From Siphonodentalium dalli (lineage: Eukaryota > Mollusca > Scaphopoda > Gadilida > Siphonodentaliidae): a DNA stretch of 64,000 nt. The stretch spans positions 12,420,036-12,484,035 of the forward strand of contig CP136069.1 in NCBI GenBank assembly GCA_032622095.1, written 5' to 3'. Shown here one piece after another: positions 47,417 to 57,239 of this stretch. The position numbers and the translations under genes were made by a program. The notes under the pieces are model-generated. The model was not told where the DNA came from. It did no database searches and saw only the letters and a list, made by a program, of their open reading frames with translations. Each line of letters opens with the position of its first letter. The first letter of the stretch is position 1.

Positions 47417-48067
47417 TTATAAAGATTTGTATATTATAGGATATTCACCGGGAAAGGTGTCAGTTCTTACACGAAACTCTGAATCAGTATTAGGCGTAGC
47501 GTCGATTATGAGATATCCATAGGGTCTGTCTAACACCGCATCCTTATAACAATCAGTCAGAAAACGTGATTTTCCCGGAAACAGCTGTTGGCCTAAATAT
47601 TTTATTTGATTCGCATCACGCACGCTTTTCAAAAGAATGGTATAGGAAGTATTCAAAGCTATAGTTCTTGCGTGTTTACCTTTTTGGAACAAGTTTTGAG
47701 TTAAAAATATAACTGATAAGTTCTTATGATGGCAGCCTTGTGTGAATAAACATTCCATATCGGAATTGTCCAAAACTTTGTGAGCCAAATCATCCAGAAT
47801 TATCATAGCCGTCGTACCATCCGCAAATTCACTCAGTAGTTCTTTGGAGGGAAGACCTTCGTGGAAATTTATGTGAGGGATGGCTATTTCCATTTCATCG
47901 AATAAGTCCTGATGCACTCCGAAACAGTATAGAAATTTCTGGGGATGAGGGCCGTCTATCATGTCTTCTATATTTTGTAAGAAGCGGAAAGTCCATCTGG
48001 TTTTCCCGCTCTTTGTCGCACCCGCGATCACGTAGCTGGAATTCGGTAAGAACGGTATTAATGACAT
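47417..48067 (-). CDS. A32/FtsK-HerA-type genome packaging ATPase
   Basis: 216 aa from the first ATG (48067); the frame is open further upstream into the polymerase 3' end, but without an ATG there. Walker A is 'GATKSGKT' (residues 16-23). Walker B is 'MIILDD' (88-93). A polar 'FLTQN' sensor-like motif lies at 121-125. These match the packaging ATPase of Polintons and adintoviruses, which would pump DNA into capsids. Length is usual (about 200-250). The coding frame overlaps the last polymerase codons only if a non-ATG start is used. Neighbour order (PolB, ATPase, small helical protein) is typical. Confidence 0.9.
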   Translation of the reverse strand: MSLIPFLPNSSYVIAGATKSGKTRWTFRFLQNIEDMIDGPHPQKFLYCFGVHQDLFDEMEIAIPHINFHEGLPSKELLSEFADGTTAMIILDDLAHKVLDNSDMECLFTQGCHHKNLSVIFLTQNLFQKGKHARTIALNTSYTILLKSVRDANQIKYLGQQLFPGKSRFLTDCYKDAVLDRPYGYLIIDATPNTDSEFRVRTDTFPGEYPIIYKSL

Positions 48068-48111
48068 GCCTAAGGCGAACGAACGTGTCACATATTCCTT
48101 ATAAACTACTC

Positions 48112-51100
48112 TCAATATCCGAAAGGAATAGTGTCCATATTTTCTAGTATCACTCTCTTCGTGTATACCACTCTGTATACCTTCTTTTGAATTATGTTGT
48201 ATAGGATAGGACGGGCACTACCTCTACATATCTTCTTTTCAGTTATGAACACCTTGTCGGGTACGCCGGATTCACCTTCCCGCTCTTTATCTACCAAACG
48301 TCGTCTCTTCGGCTCTACAACATCAGGGTCGTCCAATGCCTTTCTCTTTCTATCAATCAGGGTGCTCATGGTCTTGAAATTAATGGCCTCAGAATTGATA
48401 TAATTTAAACTGAAGCCCCGCACCTTGCACACCTCATCGCAGGCAGTCGTCCTGTAAGCATAATTCTTCGGTCCGGCGCTTCTGAATTGTGTGATAGTGT
48501 CCCCCTTTAACTCATCGGTCAGATCCCCGAGAAAATCACCGCAGCTGACGTCGGGGCCTCCCGTCTTTTGTACGTAGATGATGGAATCTAAAACAGAAAT
48601 GTAAAATATTTTGAGGACCTAATATCAAGCTAGAGCATAATTTGGTACGCAAAAAAAAAAAATAGTACTCACCAGTGTCAAAATACAGCACATTTTCTCC
48701 TAGATGATCCAGTACATCATACAACTTGAGACGAGCCCAGGAGGTAGTGTATATGGCCAGAAATATATTAGTCTTATTTTCATCGGGTAGGAAATGGTCG
48801 TCGTGGGTGTAGGATAACTGAATGTGGCTGTCATTGATAATGTGGAAGTCCTTCACGAGCTTCTTTGGGTCGGAAATCAAACTGAAGAATTTCTTCGGTT
48901 CACTGTCGTGAATTATCTCCGTCTGCGTCATGTTCTGTCTCTCTCCAAATTTTCCCCTGTAATGGATGAATGAATTAGTAATGCGATATAGTTTATGCGA
49001 ATAATAAAAATTATTTATCTAAAAAAAAAATAACTACTTACCAGAGAACGTTCAACATGAGTTTCGAAGTGGCTCTGAGTGCTGGCTGTTTTTTTACATT
49101 TTCGGGATCCAAACGAATCCCCTCGACCCTTTCGTAATCATTCAGATATCTGCACTCGTCCTCGGCAGTTTTCACCCAGGCTGGCCAACCGCTAGCTTCT
49201 TGTTTGAGTTTGAGAAAGCTGAAAACAAAAAATAAAAATGTTTTTTTCATCCCGTACTCAATGATACCCCCGACCAAAAAAGGGAGGGGGAGGGGGCGGC
49301 GGCGCTTTTCGTTTAAAAAAATATACTTACGAATTGACGTATTCCGAGAAGAGTCCACCTTTCTTAGTAGCCTGATTGTATTGCGTGGTATCTGTCCAGT
49401 GATATACTTCATATATTTTCGTCACCACGTAACCCTTCTCTATGGCCTTCATTATCTCCGGCGTCGTCCACGTCCCTGTTATAGATCTCGCATCGGTTCC
49501 GTGATCGCACGTCGTTTGTCTTTGATCTTCCGCGCATGATCGACACAAAGGAAAGGTGAGTTTTCCGTGAGATCTCAATGGCAATACGGGGTGGTACAAT
49601 TTCCTCGGAGGAGAAACCTTCACCTTAGCCAGCCCGAAATATGCGCTGATATCTTTAAAGTCCTTAGTTATTATTTCAGGATGCCCTACTGGCATTTTGC
49701 CCGATTTATTTATATAAGGATACAGGGACGTGAAATCGACGTATTTGATGCTCTCACGGGGGCCCGCGTCTTTGTATAATTTGCAGGCATTTGTCCTACC
49801 TAAAAAGATAAAAGAATTTTTTTAGAAATAAATTTTATTTATTTTTATTTTATAAACTTCATTTTTTTTTTTTAAATATGGAAACTTACCTCCGAAGAAA
49901 GCATCTCGTGGCATAAGTCGAGGTTGTACATCCAGCTGCGACAAGAAGTCCCGCAGTATTTCATTATTTTTTTTCTGCTCAGTGAATGTATGCTCCCAAA
50001 TGCATACATATTTGTAACCCGCCTTCTTCAAAAATTCACGCTTTTTGATGGTCAGTGTGTACAGTTGATTCAGTGTCTGTTTTGTCAGCGGGTGTTTGGA
50101 GATGTGTCTGTTTCGTGGGTAACACGTCAAACAAGCATGATGAAAACAACCTAAAGAAGAAAAAATACCGTTTATTGTATATGATCAATTAGGGGAGGAT
50201 GGGACAAATGTTTTAAAATGATTATACGTCGTACTGGAGATGTGTCTGTTTCGTGGGTAACGTGTCAAACGAGCGTGATAAAAACGACCTAAGGAATAAA
50301 AATACCATTTATTGTATATGAACAATTAAGGGGGGGGGGGGGATGGGATAAATGTTTTAAGATGATTATACGTCGTACTCACCGTGAAATTCGTAGCAGG
50401 TGTTGGTCTCCTGACAATATCCATCCACCTTGTACTTTGAATTTGGTACCTTGAATTCACCGCGGTTCAAAGCGTGTTGTATGTCTCTATTTTTTTCGTG
50501 GGCCAACCAGGACAACCATTGGATGGAGACGTTCGAATATTGGTCCTTGTCACCGTAAAACCCGTTAGGAACTTTGCCTATAGGCGTACTAATGAATTTT
50601 TCATCAGTAATTTCAATTCCAGACTCCTCGGCCGTATCCCGTTCTACCCAATCATCACCGAGCAATACTCGCTCTTTATCATTCAATTTCTTCAGCAAAC
50701 TGGTTTCTGATTGATCAGAGTTAGTGAGAGTTATAGAATAAGTTTCTTCCAAGAACAATATTTTATAGGCCTTCATGCACGCAGAAGATATCGTTATCGA
50801 CATGAAAGGATCTACCTTATTCTCGGTAACTTTCAAAAACAATGACCGAAACTTCAAACAAGCCTGACGCAAGATATCAACGTCAGAAATGCAGTAAGCC
50901 AATAATTCTTTCTCTAAATTGAAGATTTCACCGGCTTTAGTTTCGTGCCAACGTAGAAACGCCTCCCTGTCTGTCGTCGACATGGTGTCAGCCCCGTAAT
51001 ACGTTGAATCGGGATACGGCCCCTCATACAGTCGGTTCTCCTTCCTATTGAAGAAATGAGGGAAATATCCTGAAATAAAATGTTTAAATTTAATATTTAA

Positions 51101-53488
51101 AAAACAAATGGAAACGATATATATATATTATTGAAGAAATGGGGGAAAATATCCTGAAATAAAAATTTTAAGAATGTGTAAATTTAATATTTAAAAACAA
51201 ATATAAAAAAGAAATGCGTATACCTTTTTTTAGTTCCTTCAAATCGAAAGCCTTCGGGAGAGCAGCCAATCGCATCGTCAGAAAATTTAGCGAATCTATT
51301 ATTCGAATCCCATGGTGACCTAGCATGTACATGACCTTTGATCCAGAATAAATAATTTTGCTAGGCCTCATCCCCTGGAAAACCATGTATTCCAACAACA
51401 ATATAGCGTCGTAAGCCTTGTTGTTATGAGCCAATACCGTGGCGTGTTTATGGTGTTTAGTAAACAGCCAGGTTCCGAAGTTCAGTAGAGTGTCCGAACC
51501 AGACGCTATGTACTGTCTTCTCCCGCACGTGTCGCTACACGGTGTCTTTTTGTAATCGCCTTCTTTATCCAGGCTACCGCAATGATTGCATCGAGTACCG
51601 CAAACGTCGCAAGTCGAATCTGAGTTCACCGGCGAGTCCAAACAAGAGTCGCAGGCTGTTTGGGCCACCACCAAATTGGGCTGATGTCGATTTAATCCGC
51701 ACGCCGGTCGTTTACAGTTTGAACACCTAAAAAATGAAACAAATTTTTTTAGATTACTGCGGGTTGGTGAGATGCGGGTACAACAATAAATTTTTCGTTC
51801 CACATAAAATAATGTACTTACCGGCGACATTGACTGCATCTTTCCGCTTCACTGCACGTAGAGCACGGGAGTCCCATTTTGTATCCACCGTCACATAGGT
51901 AAACCTCATCTTGTGAACATTCAAAGTCGTAGAATATGAACTTGTTGACATCTTTCATTTTTTGTTTCGGAGGTCTCAAATAACAGAGGTGACCCGAAAG
52001 TACCCATTCCTTACAAGATGAACACGACCATTCGCCGCAAATGTGGGGTATTTCTGTCAGGTCCCTCTTCGCACGATTCATTACGCTTCCACACTCTTTA
52101 CACTTCAAATATTTACAACAATTTGATAGTTTATTATCAGGTGCCTCTTTGTGTCTCTGGTAACAGTTCAAAGATCTACAGTCCATATTACAATCGTGGC
52201 ACGTTAATAACTTGCCCATTAATAAAGGGTCAATCAAACATCCCTCTGTTTTGCATACTATGCAATATGACGTGCAGTTATGTTCATCTTTCTTGTTGAA
52301 AGGCTTTAAACAATTTTCACAAAAGTAAGATAGGCCGTAGAATCCTGAAACGCTGACTATCGGTGTGTAGTGGTCCTGATTATGATACAGATATATATTT
52401 CTGTCATAGGTGTTGCTGACTCTGGATACTTTTTGGCCAATTTCGCCGCATATGATTATAATATTCACCTTGAAGAATGATTCATACTTTGGTAGGTCGG
52501 CGTATGATCCCGGGCGGTCGGCGGAAATACATAAATCTTTAAGCAGAGTGTTTGCTAACACTTTTTGTTCATTTCGTCCTTTAGCTGTTAGGTGCTTATA
52601 ATAGTCTTTCGTCACTTTACCGTGTTTTAGAAAAATTTCGAGCCGTGAAAATCCGGGATAAGCTTTTATAAGATCTTCTGAAACGGTACTAATCCTGGCC
52701 ATCGCGACGCCTATAGCTCTAGGCAAACAGGAGTTGTCAGTATTGTGGATGAAGACTGTTGATTTTTTGTCCAGAAGTGATTTGTCGCCGTCTATAGGAA
52801 CTCCACTACCTGAGCCACTGGGTTGCCTCAGTGACCCTACAGTTATTCGAAATGATCGGTCCAAGTCAATATGTTCGTGCGATGTCAGCACATTAGCTAT
52901 TTTGTCGATAATCAACTGGGAATTCAGGTCCGACCATGCCGTTAACGGTACTATGATGGGTTTATCCAGCTGATCGGTATGAAGGATAACTCTTCCCAGA
53001 TCATTGTCTGCCAAATCACCTCTCGTCGTTCTTAGTATATGATCGAACATGTTGGTAAGGCGTTCCGTCAAGTCTGACAACAGTTCACCGCGCCATTGAT
53101 GGTCAAATTTCACGTCGTATATACTTTCCACAGCCGATGACCTCATGAATGATTTTATTTCACGAAGATTGATCGTGTAGGACTGATTAGCCGTCTGCCG
53201 AGTTTGCTCATCGTGACTAGTGTCGGGAGTAACTTCCTGCGGTTCATTCCGTCCCGTTAAATCTAGAGCGGATGACTGGTGAGCGGCTCGGGATGAGTCC
53301 TGTGGTTGAGACGGTGCGGGGTTTGGCCCGTCATTATCGGGCGACTGCTGTCTACCCTCCATATATATCAATCTGTCATATATATTTCTGTCTGTGTCGG
53401 ACATTGAGTCCACTCTCCCGGTGATGCCTCTTAGAAAGTCATCACTACTAAATCCCTTGGCTTGCAATTCATCGATTAACCGCTCCAT
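48112..53488 (-). CDS. polB: DNA polymerase B, eight exons
   Basis: Exons: 53488-51822, 51726-51224, 51069-50383, 50150-49890, 49799-49331, 49218-49042, 48956-48673, 48587-48112; phases fit throughout and give 1507 aa. An N-terminal region has a possible OTU-like Cys254/His373 pair. Cysteine-rich zinc-ribbons follow (about 390-575). The 3'-5' exonuclease has 'YDFEC' (D521/E523), 'NNKAYD' (D662) and 'YCISDVD' (Y782-D788). The palm has motif A 'DFTSLYP' (D1061), motif B 'KLMLNVLWGKF' (K1247) and motif C 'YFDTDS' (1346-1351), the last split by intron 7. 'FHGC' and 'CYPRN' at 952-963 are Polinton-type. It should replicate the element by protein priming. Introns are 85-232 bp with GT-AG ends. All catalytic residues are intact. 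Confidence 0.93.
50098..50381 (-). repeat. Tandem duplication creating a pseudo-exon in PolB intron 3
   Basis: About 140 bp spanning the exon 4 acceptor is repeated. 50098-50237 holds the used acceptor; 50238-50378 is a copy with 'tcgtgggtaacgtgtcaaac' and a G-run. The copy's open part joins no good donor. Confidence 0.75.
51045..51210 (-). repeat. Tandem duplication at the PolB intron 2/exon 3 border
   Basis: 'gaagaaatgagggaaatatc' at 51050 recurs as 'gaagaaatgggggaaaatat' at 51134, each followed by 'ctgaaataaaa' (the acceptor) and an AT tail. The unit is about 85 bp. The copy nearer the exon keeps the frame. Confidence 0.7.
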
Positions 53489-54095
53489 CTGAAAAAAGCA
53501 AACACTTTAATGAGCTAGAGGTTCCATATAACATATTTATAGCAACTCGAAATCACTGTGCTTAATGATTGGTTGCTATTTATAGCGCATGAGTCGTCCA
53601 TTTATTTAAAACACGTGACGTGTAAGAGCTATATATATAGACATTACGAAATTTCATTGACCTATGATCATTTTGGCATCAACTCGCTTAATGATTGGTT
53701 GCTATTTATAGCGCATGAGTCATCCATTTATTTGAAACCCGTGACGTGTAAGAGCTATATTTAGACATTACGAAATTTCATCGTCCTATGATCAAAAAAA
53801 GGGGCGGGCACTAATTATTAATGGCTCCGCCGTAGGCGCTACTCGATTGGTTTCTATTTATAGCGCATGAGTCATACATTTATTTGAAACCCGTGACGTG
53901 TACGAGCTATATTTAGACATTACGAAATTTCATCGTCCTATGATCAAAAAAGGGGCGGGCACTAATTATTAATGGCTCCGCCGTAGGCGCTACTCGATTG
54001 GTCTATTTCACTTTTTCAACGTCACCCATCATATAAAAAGACGGTGATTCGATGTACTAACTCATTCGCAGCTAAATTTTCATTAAGAAAGGATC
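53489..54095. promoter_or_regulatory. Divergent PolB/PC4 control region with three tandem repeats
   Basis: Three copies: 53562-53685, 53687-53842 and 53843-54002 (124-160 bp). Each has an inverted CCAAT box (ATTGG), 'tatttatagcgcatgagtc' (AP-1 TGAGTCA at 53716 and 53868) and a CRE-like TGACGT next to CACGTG or CCGTG. The last two copies add a GC box GGGGCGGG (53801, 53952). TATA boxes face outward: TATAAATA at 53541-53534 for PolB (minus) and TATAAAAA at 54032-54039 for PC4. The layout resembles repeated enhancers of DNA viruses. Confidence 0.75.
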
Positions 54096-54608
54096 ATGGA
54101 TTCTAACATTCTCGTCAAAAATTTAGGGAGGGACCGATTTCTCACAGTCGGTGAATATGAGGACCGGAAATACGTTGACTTACGAATATGGAAAGAAGGC
54201 AAAATCCCTACGACATTCGGGGCTCGTATGAGCTTACAGAGATGGCAATGTCTGACTGAAAATATAAAGTCCATCGGTGAACATTTAGTATCCAGGAGTC
54301 CTATGGATAAAGTGCATCTGGGACACAATCTACATGCGGTTTTAGACCATAATAATGGTGTAGTACACTTACGCCAGTATTTCACCCCGAAGGACTCTGA
54401 ACATTTGCACCCCACGAAGAAAGGCTGTACGATTAACCAACAGGAATTTGATGTATTGTTTCAACACATTGACGCCGTTAATCATGTTTTACCTGAATTA
54501 GAGAATGTGAAAGCTTGTTATTTAACGCACGATGGACAGATGGAAGCGTTAGCGTGTACAGAATGCAATCCCGGAGGTTATGGATTTTACACTCAACGTG
54601 ATTATTGA
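54096..54608 (+). CDS. Tandem PC4 (p15/SUB1)-domain protein
   Basis: 170 aa with two PC4-like single-strand DNA-binding/coactivator domains. Domain 1 (residues about 13-65) reads 'RFLTVGEYEDRKYVDLRIW', then 'FGARMSLQRWQCLTENI'. Domain 2 (about 74-135) reads 'VVHLRQYFTPKD', 'PTKKGCTINQQEFDVLFQHI'. Each shows the family pattern of beta strands 'V-[DH]-L-R' followed by a G-x-x-[ML/CT]-x-x-x-[W/F] helix start. A C-terminal tail has two cysteines. Cellular PC4 helps RNA polymerase II initiation and binds melted DNA. Here it may do the same on the element's promoters or coat single strands in replication. TATA at 54032, AATAAA at 54645. Confidence 0.78.
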   Translation: MDSNILVKNLGRDRFLTVGEYEDRKYVDLRIWKEGKIPTTFGARMSLQRWQCLTENIKSIGEHLVSRSPMDKVHLGHNLHAVLDHNNGVVHLRQYFTPKDSEHLHPTKKGCTINQQEFDVLFQHIDAVNHVLPELENVKACYLTHDGQMEALACTECNPGGYGFYTQRDY

Positions 54609-54644
54609 ACTTTGACCGTGTGAGGAATACTTATTTTCATCGTA

Positions 54645-54650
54645 AATAAA
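54645..54650 (+). terminator. Polyadenylation signal of the PC4 gene
   Basis: AATAAA 37 bases after the stop. Confidence 0.65.
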
Positions 54651-55612
54651 ATATTAACTTATACCATGTTATTCTCAATTATTTCGGACATATACCCGCG
54701 TTGGGGGAGGGTGTGTGTGTGCGACGATTATTCATGTTTTTTTTGGTGAATTATCGAAAGATCTCTATTTTTATTTATTTTATTGACGGCGACGTCGAAC
54801 CTTCCTACATGGTGAAAACCGCGTCAAGATCCGACTTCTAGAACTCTAGATAAGGCATATTATGTCCATTGCACGTGCGGCTTTAATGACGTCATAGATA
54901 TTTCAAAATAGCCTATCTCCGAGGCGGAGAGAGGTACGGACGAGCCGTTTTCAGATTATTTTTCAGACAGAAGGGGACTATCGTTTGTGGTCGGTTAAGA
55001 TGAGATATTAAGTTTTTTTATTTATTTTGCCAATTAGCGGGATCCCTCTATTTTACCCCCAATGGAAATAATGTATATACTCGTGAACACTCATTTTAAA
55101 GATTACCCCGAAGAACTGTTGTAAACAATTTAGTTCATTTCAGAGATGACCGAGTACCGTAACCCATCACTATCATTTACACGATACATCGCCGAAAAAG
55201 ATTACAAATTCTCCAAATTGTGAATTTATTGGTCCGAAACGTGGACCCCTCTTTATAATTGGGCGACGGAGGAATTTTGCTGACAAATATTCAAAACCGT
55301 GTTATATCTGTTTAAAAGTAGACAACTATGTTCGCACACAACTAATGCGTTATTTAATTAAGCATGGCGGTTATTTAACCTTTTATCGGACAGGCCGACA
55401 GTATGCTAATAAGCCAATTATACTACATTACAAATTATACTCGCTGTTAATACACCGCTGCGCACGTGTCGCGGAATGAAAATGACTGCGAGTGTATCGG
55501 CTAATTCCAATGAACGGAAATGGGCAGAACGTTGAAACATCTGGTGTAATTATACTGTAACGTGAATTATAACTTTGGGTCAAGCATAGTGGCGATGATA
55601 TTAGTTACTGGG
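54651..55612. other. Non-coding stretch with a consensus CRE
   Basis: No open frame of note. It contains E-box-type GCACGTGC at 54871-54878 and a perfect CRE TGACGTCA at 54887-54894. It may be the promoter-proximal region of the next gene. Confidence 0.5.
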
Positions 55613-55622
55613 TATAATATAA
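55613..55622 (+). promoter_or_regulatory. TATA-like box of the acidic protein gene
   Basis: TATAATATAA, 35-44 bases before the ATG at 55657. Confidence 0.5.
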
Positions 55623-55656
55623 GGTGAAATTCTTCACTTGACACAAAACTACAGAC

Positions 55657-56288
55657 ATGGAAACACCTAACGCATTTAGTGACGGCGAGACACCCACGAT
55701 GGAAATGGTATGTATAAATATAACTTTTATTTCATTTTAAATTGAACATGATATTTAGTTAGAGACAATAGTAGCGTTCGTTTGAGAAAATATTCATACT
55801 CGTTGAAACCAGGGATTTCTTTGTGTATTGTTTTTGAATTCGAACAATTTATATAGTATACTCGTATTCTGTCAGCGGTGCGATTTTATTGGTTTTTAAT
55901 TACACAACCCCAAACGCTCTTTATTCATATCGGGAAAACAGTAACTAATAACGCTCTTTACTATACCCGAGGGCTAAACGAAAGACGAGTTACTTGGAAC
56001 ACGATTTTTATAGCATATTCATGTAAAGCCTATATTTTTTACTACTGGCCCTAAAATAGTAAGGAACCATATTGATAACCCAACATTGACACACCTTCGT
56101 TAATCACTCGTATCCGTATAATAATTTTTTTTTAATCCGAACGTCTTTTCTTCTGTTTCCAGCCAAAAGACGAAATGAGCAATTGGGACGATTGGGAGCT
56201 GAGCGACGAGGAAAAGACAATGACTTCGTGCACGTGGGACAGCGATGACGTAGAGCCGCCGAAGAAGAAAGGGGACAATAAGGATTAA
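55657..56288 (+). CDS. Two-exon small acidic protein
   Basis: Exon 1 55657-55707 (17 codons) ends ATG/GTATGT. Intron 55708-56162 ends 'ctgtttccag' after a pyrimidine run. Exon 2 56163-56288 adds 41 residues. The 58-aa product is strongly acidic (18 D/E) with a 'NWDDWELSDEE' core and a short basic 'PPKKK' near the end. A TATA-like box precedes it and AATAAA (56308) follows 20 bases after the stop. No homologue is recognised. Acidic, tryptophan-containing patches are common in activation domains or protein-docking peptides, so a regulatory role is possible. The canonical junctions and tight signals support a real gene even though neither exon stands out alone. Confidence 0.6.
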
Positions 56289-56313
56289 CGCCCCTGACAA
56301 TTTCTATAATAAA

Positions 56314-57008
56314 CGGATTAATGTTTTATCGGATTTCGTTCCATTCTGTGTAAAAAAGGGTATAGTAAACATATATATTTTATTCACTATAATTTGATCT
56401 ACGCATTTTATAACTGTGTGCGTGGGGGGTGCGTTCATACACTCGCAAATTTTACGGCAAACACTAAAACATTTCGTATATATTAATTTTATGAGGCTGG
56501 GGATTATAAATAAAGTTTACCTGGCAAATTTGCGAATTTATCAATGTACCACCATATACTAGTTGTTTTAAACACAGAGTTATATTTGCATATTTCAAAA
56601 CAATTTTGTATAGAATATATACTTATACTCACATTATATCAAACGTCCCTCGGCGTATCTATTTTCATTGAGCCATCTATGATATCACATCAAGAAACGA
56701 CCGTTTATATACCTGAGGTGGGTCGACGAAAAGCTATATATAATAAACATGTCCGTACGTGTTTATATATTTATAGATGGGGGATCAAGTCTGAACGTGT
56801 TATAGCGAATCGACTGGCATGCAGAAACCGGCTGTGTCAGGACACGTTTTAATCGATAATTTATACAGAAGCACATCACCGAGTGGACACAGAGTAAATC
56901 GATATTGACTCGTAGTATATGACGTGAGAATGCGTGTTTGAACATGTCCGGCCAAAAATATCCCTTCCGTATAATAATATGCTAATGGCGATAATAAACC
57001 GTAAATAG
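56314..57008. other. Right end of the Polinton, no gene recognised
   Basis: An open frame of 102 codons (56544-56852, plus) has no recognisable domain. The rest is AT-rich. Confidence 0.45.
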
Positions 57009-57106
57009 ACCGACGCGTGGGCGGAGAATATAGGTCAAACACCATGTACTGCAGAGAATGTAGGTCAACCTGTCTAGACTGGCACCAAACAGGCGGGGTA
57101 TCATCA
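57009..57106 (-). repeat. Right terminal inverted repeat
   Basis: 98 bp ending GGGGTATCATCA, partner of 42873-42970 with two mismatches. Confidence 0.92.
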
Positions 57107-57112
57107 GCCACG
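57107..57112. repeat. Right 6-bp target site duplication (GCCACG)
   Basis: Identical to 42867-42872. Confidence 0.9.
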
Positions 57113-57239
57113 ACCATGGTTTGTTCATTTAAAACGAAAACTCACACATTACAGAGCAAAATAGTATGTACCATTGTACGCCATCAAAGTTTTAACATAA
57201 ACATCTTCATATATCATCAATACTATATACCCACAGGTC

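Larger units (their letters stand above)
42873..57106. mobile_element. Polinton/Maverick (adintovirus-like) element, complete
   Basis: 14,234 bp between inverted repeats and target duplications. It encodes the defining set: protein-primed-type DNA polymerase B, retroviral-type integrase, packaging ATPase, major and penton-like capsid proteins. It also carries TBP and PC4 homologues and several small proteins. I see no inactivating lesion in any main gene. There is no recognisable adenovirus-type cysteine protease. The presence of capsid genes suggests it may form particles, as is proposed for the group. Confidence 0.95.

Noticed and set aside
48068-48115. TTG start giving 16 more residues to the packaging ATPase
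   Set aside because: Non-ATG start; the ATG at 48067 leaves a normal spacing before Walker A.
56100-56300. Minus-strand 66-codon frame
   Set aside because: It is the shadow of the second exon of the plus-strand acidic gene, which has splice, TATA-like and polyadenylation signals.
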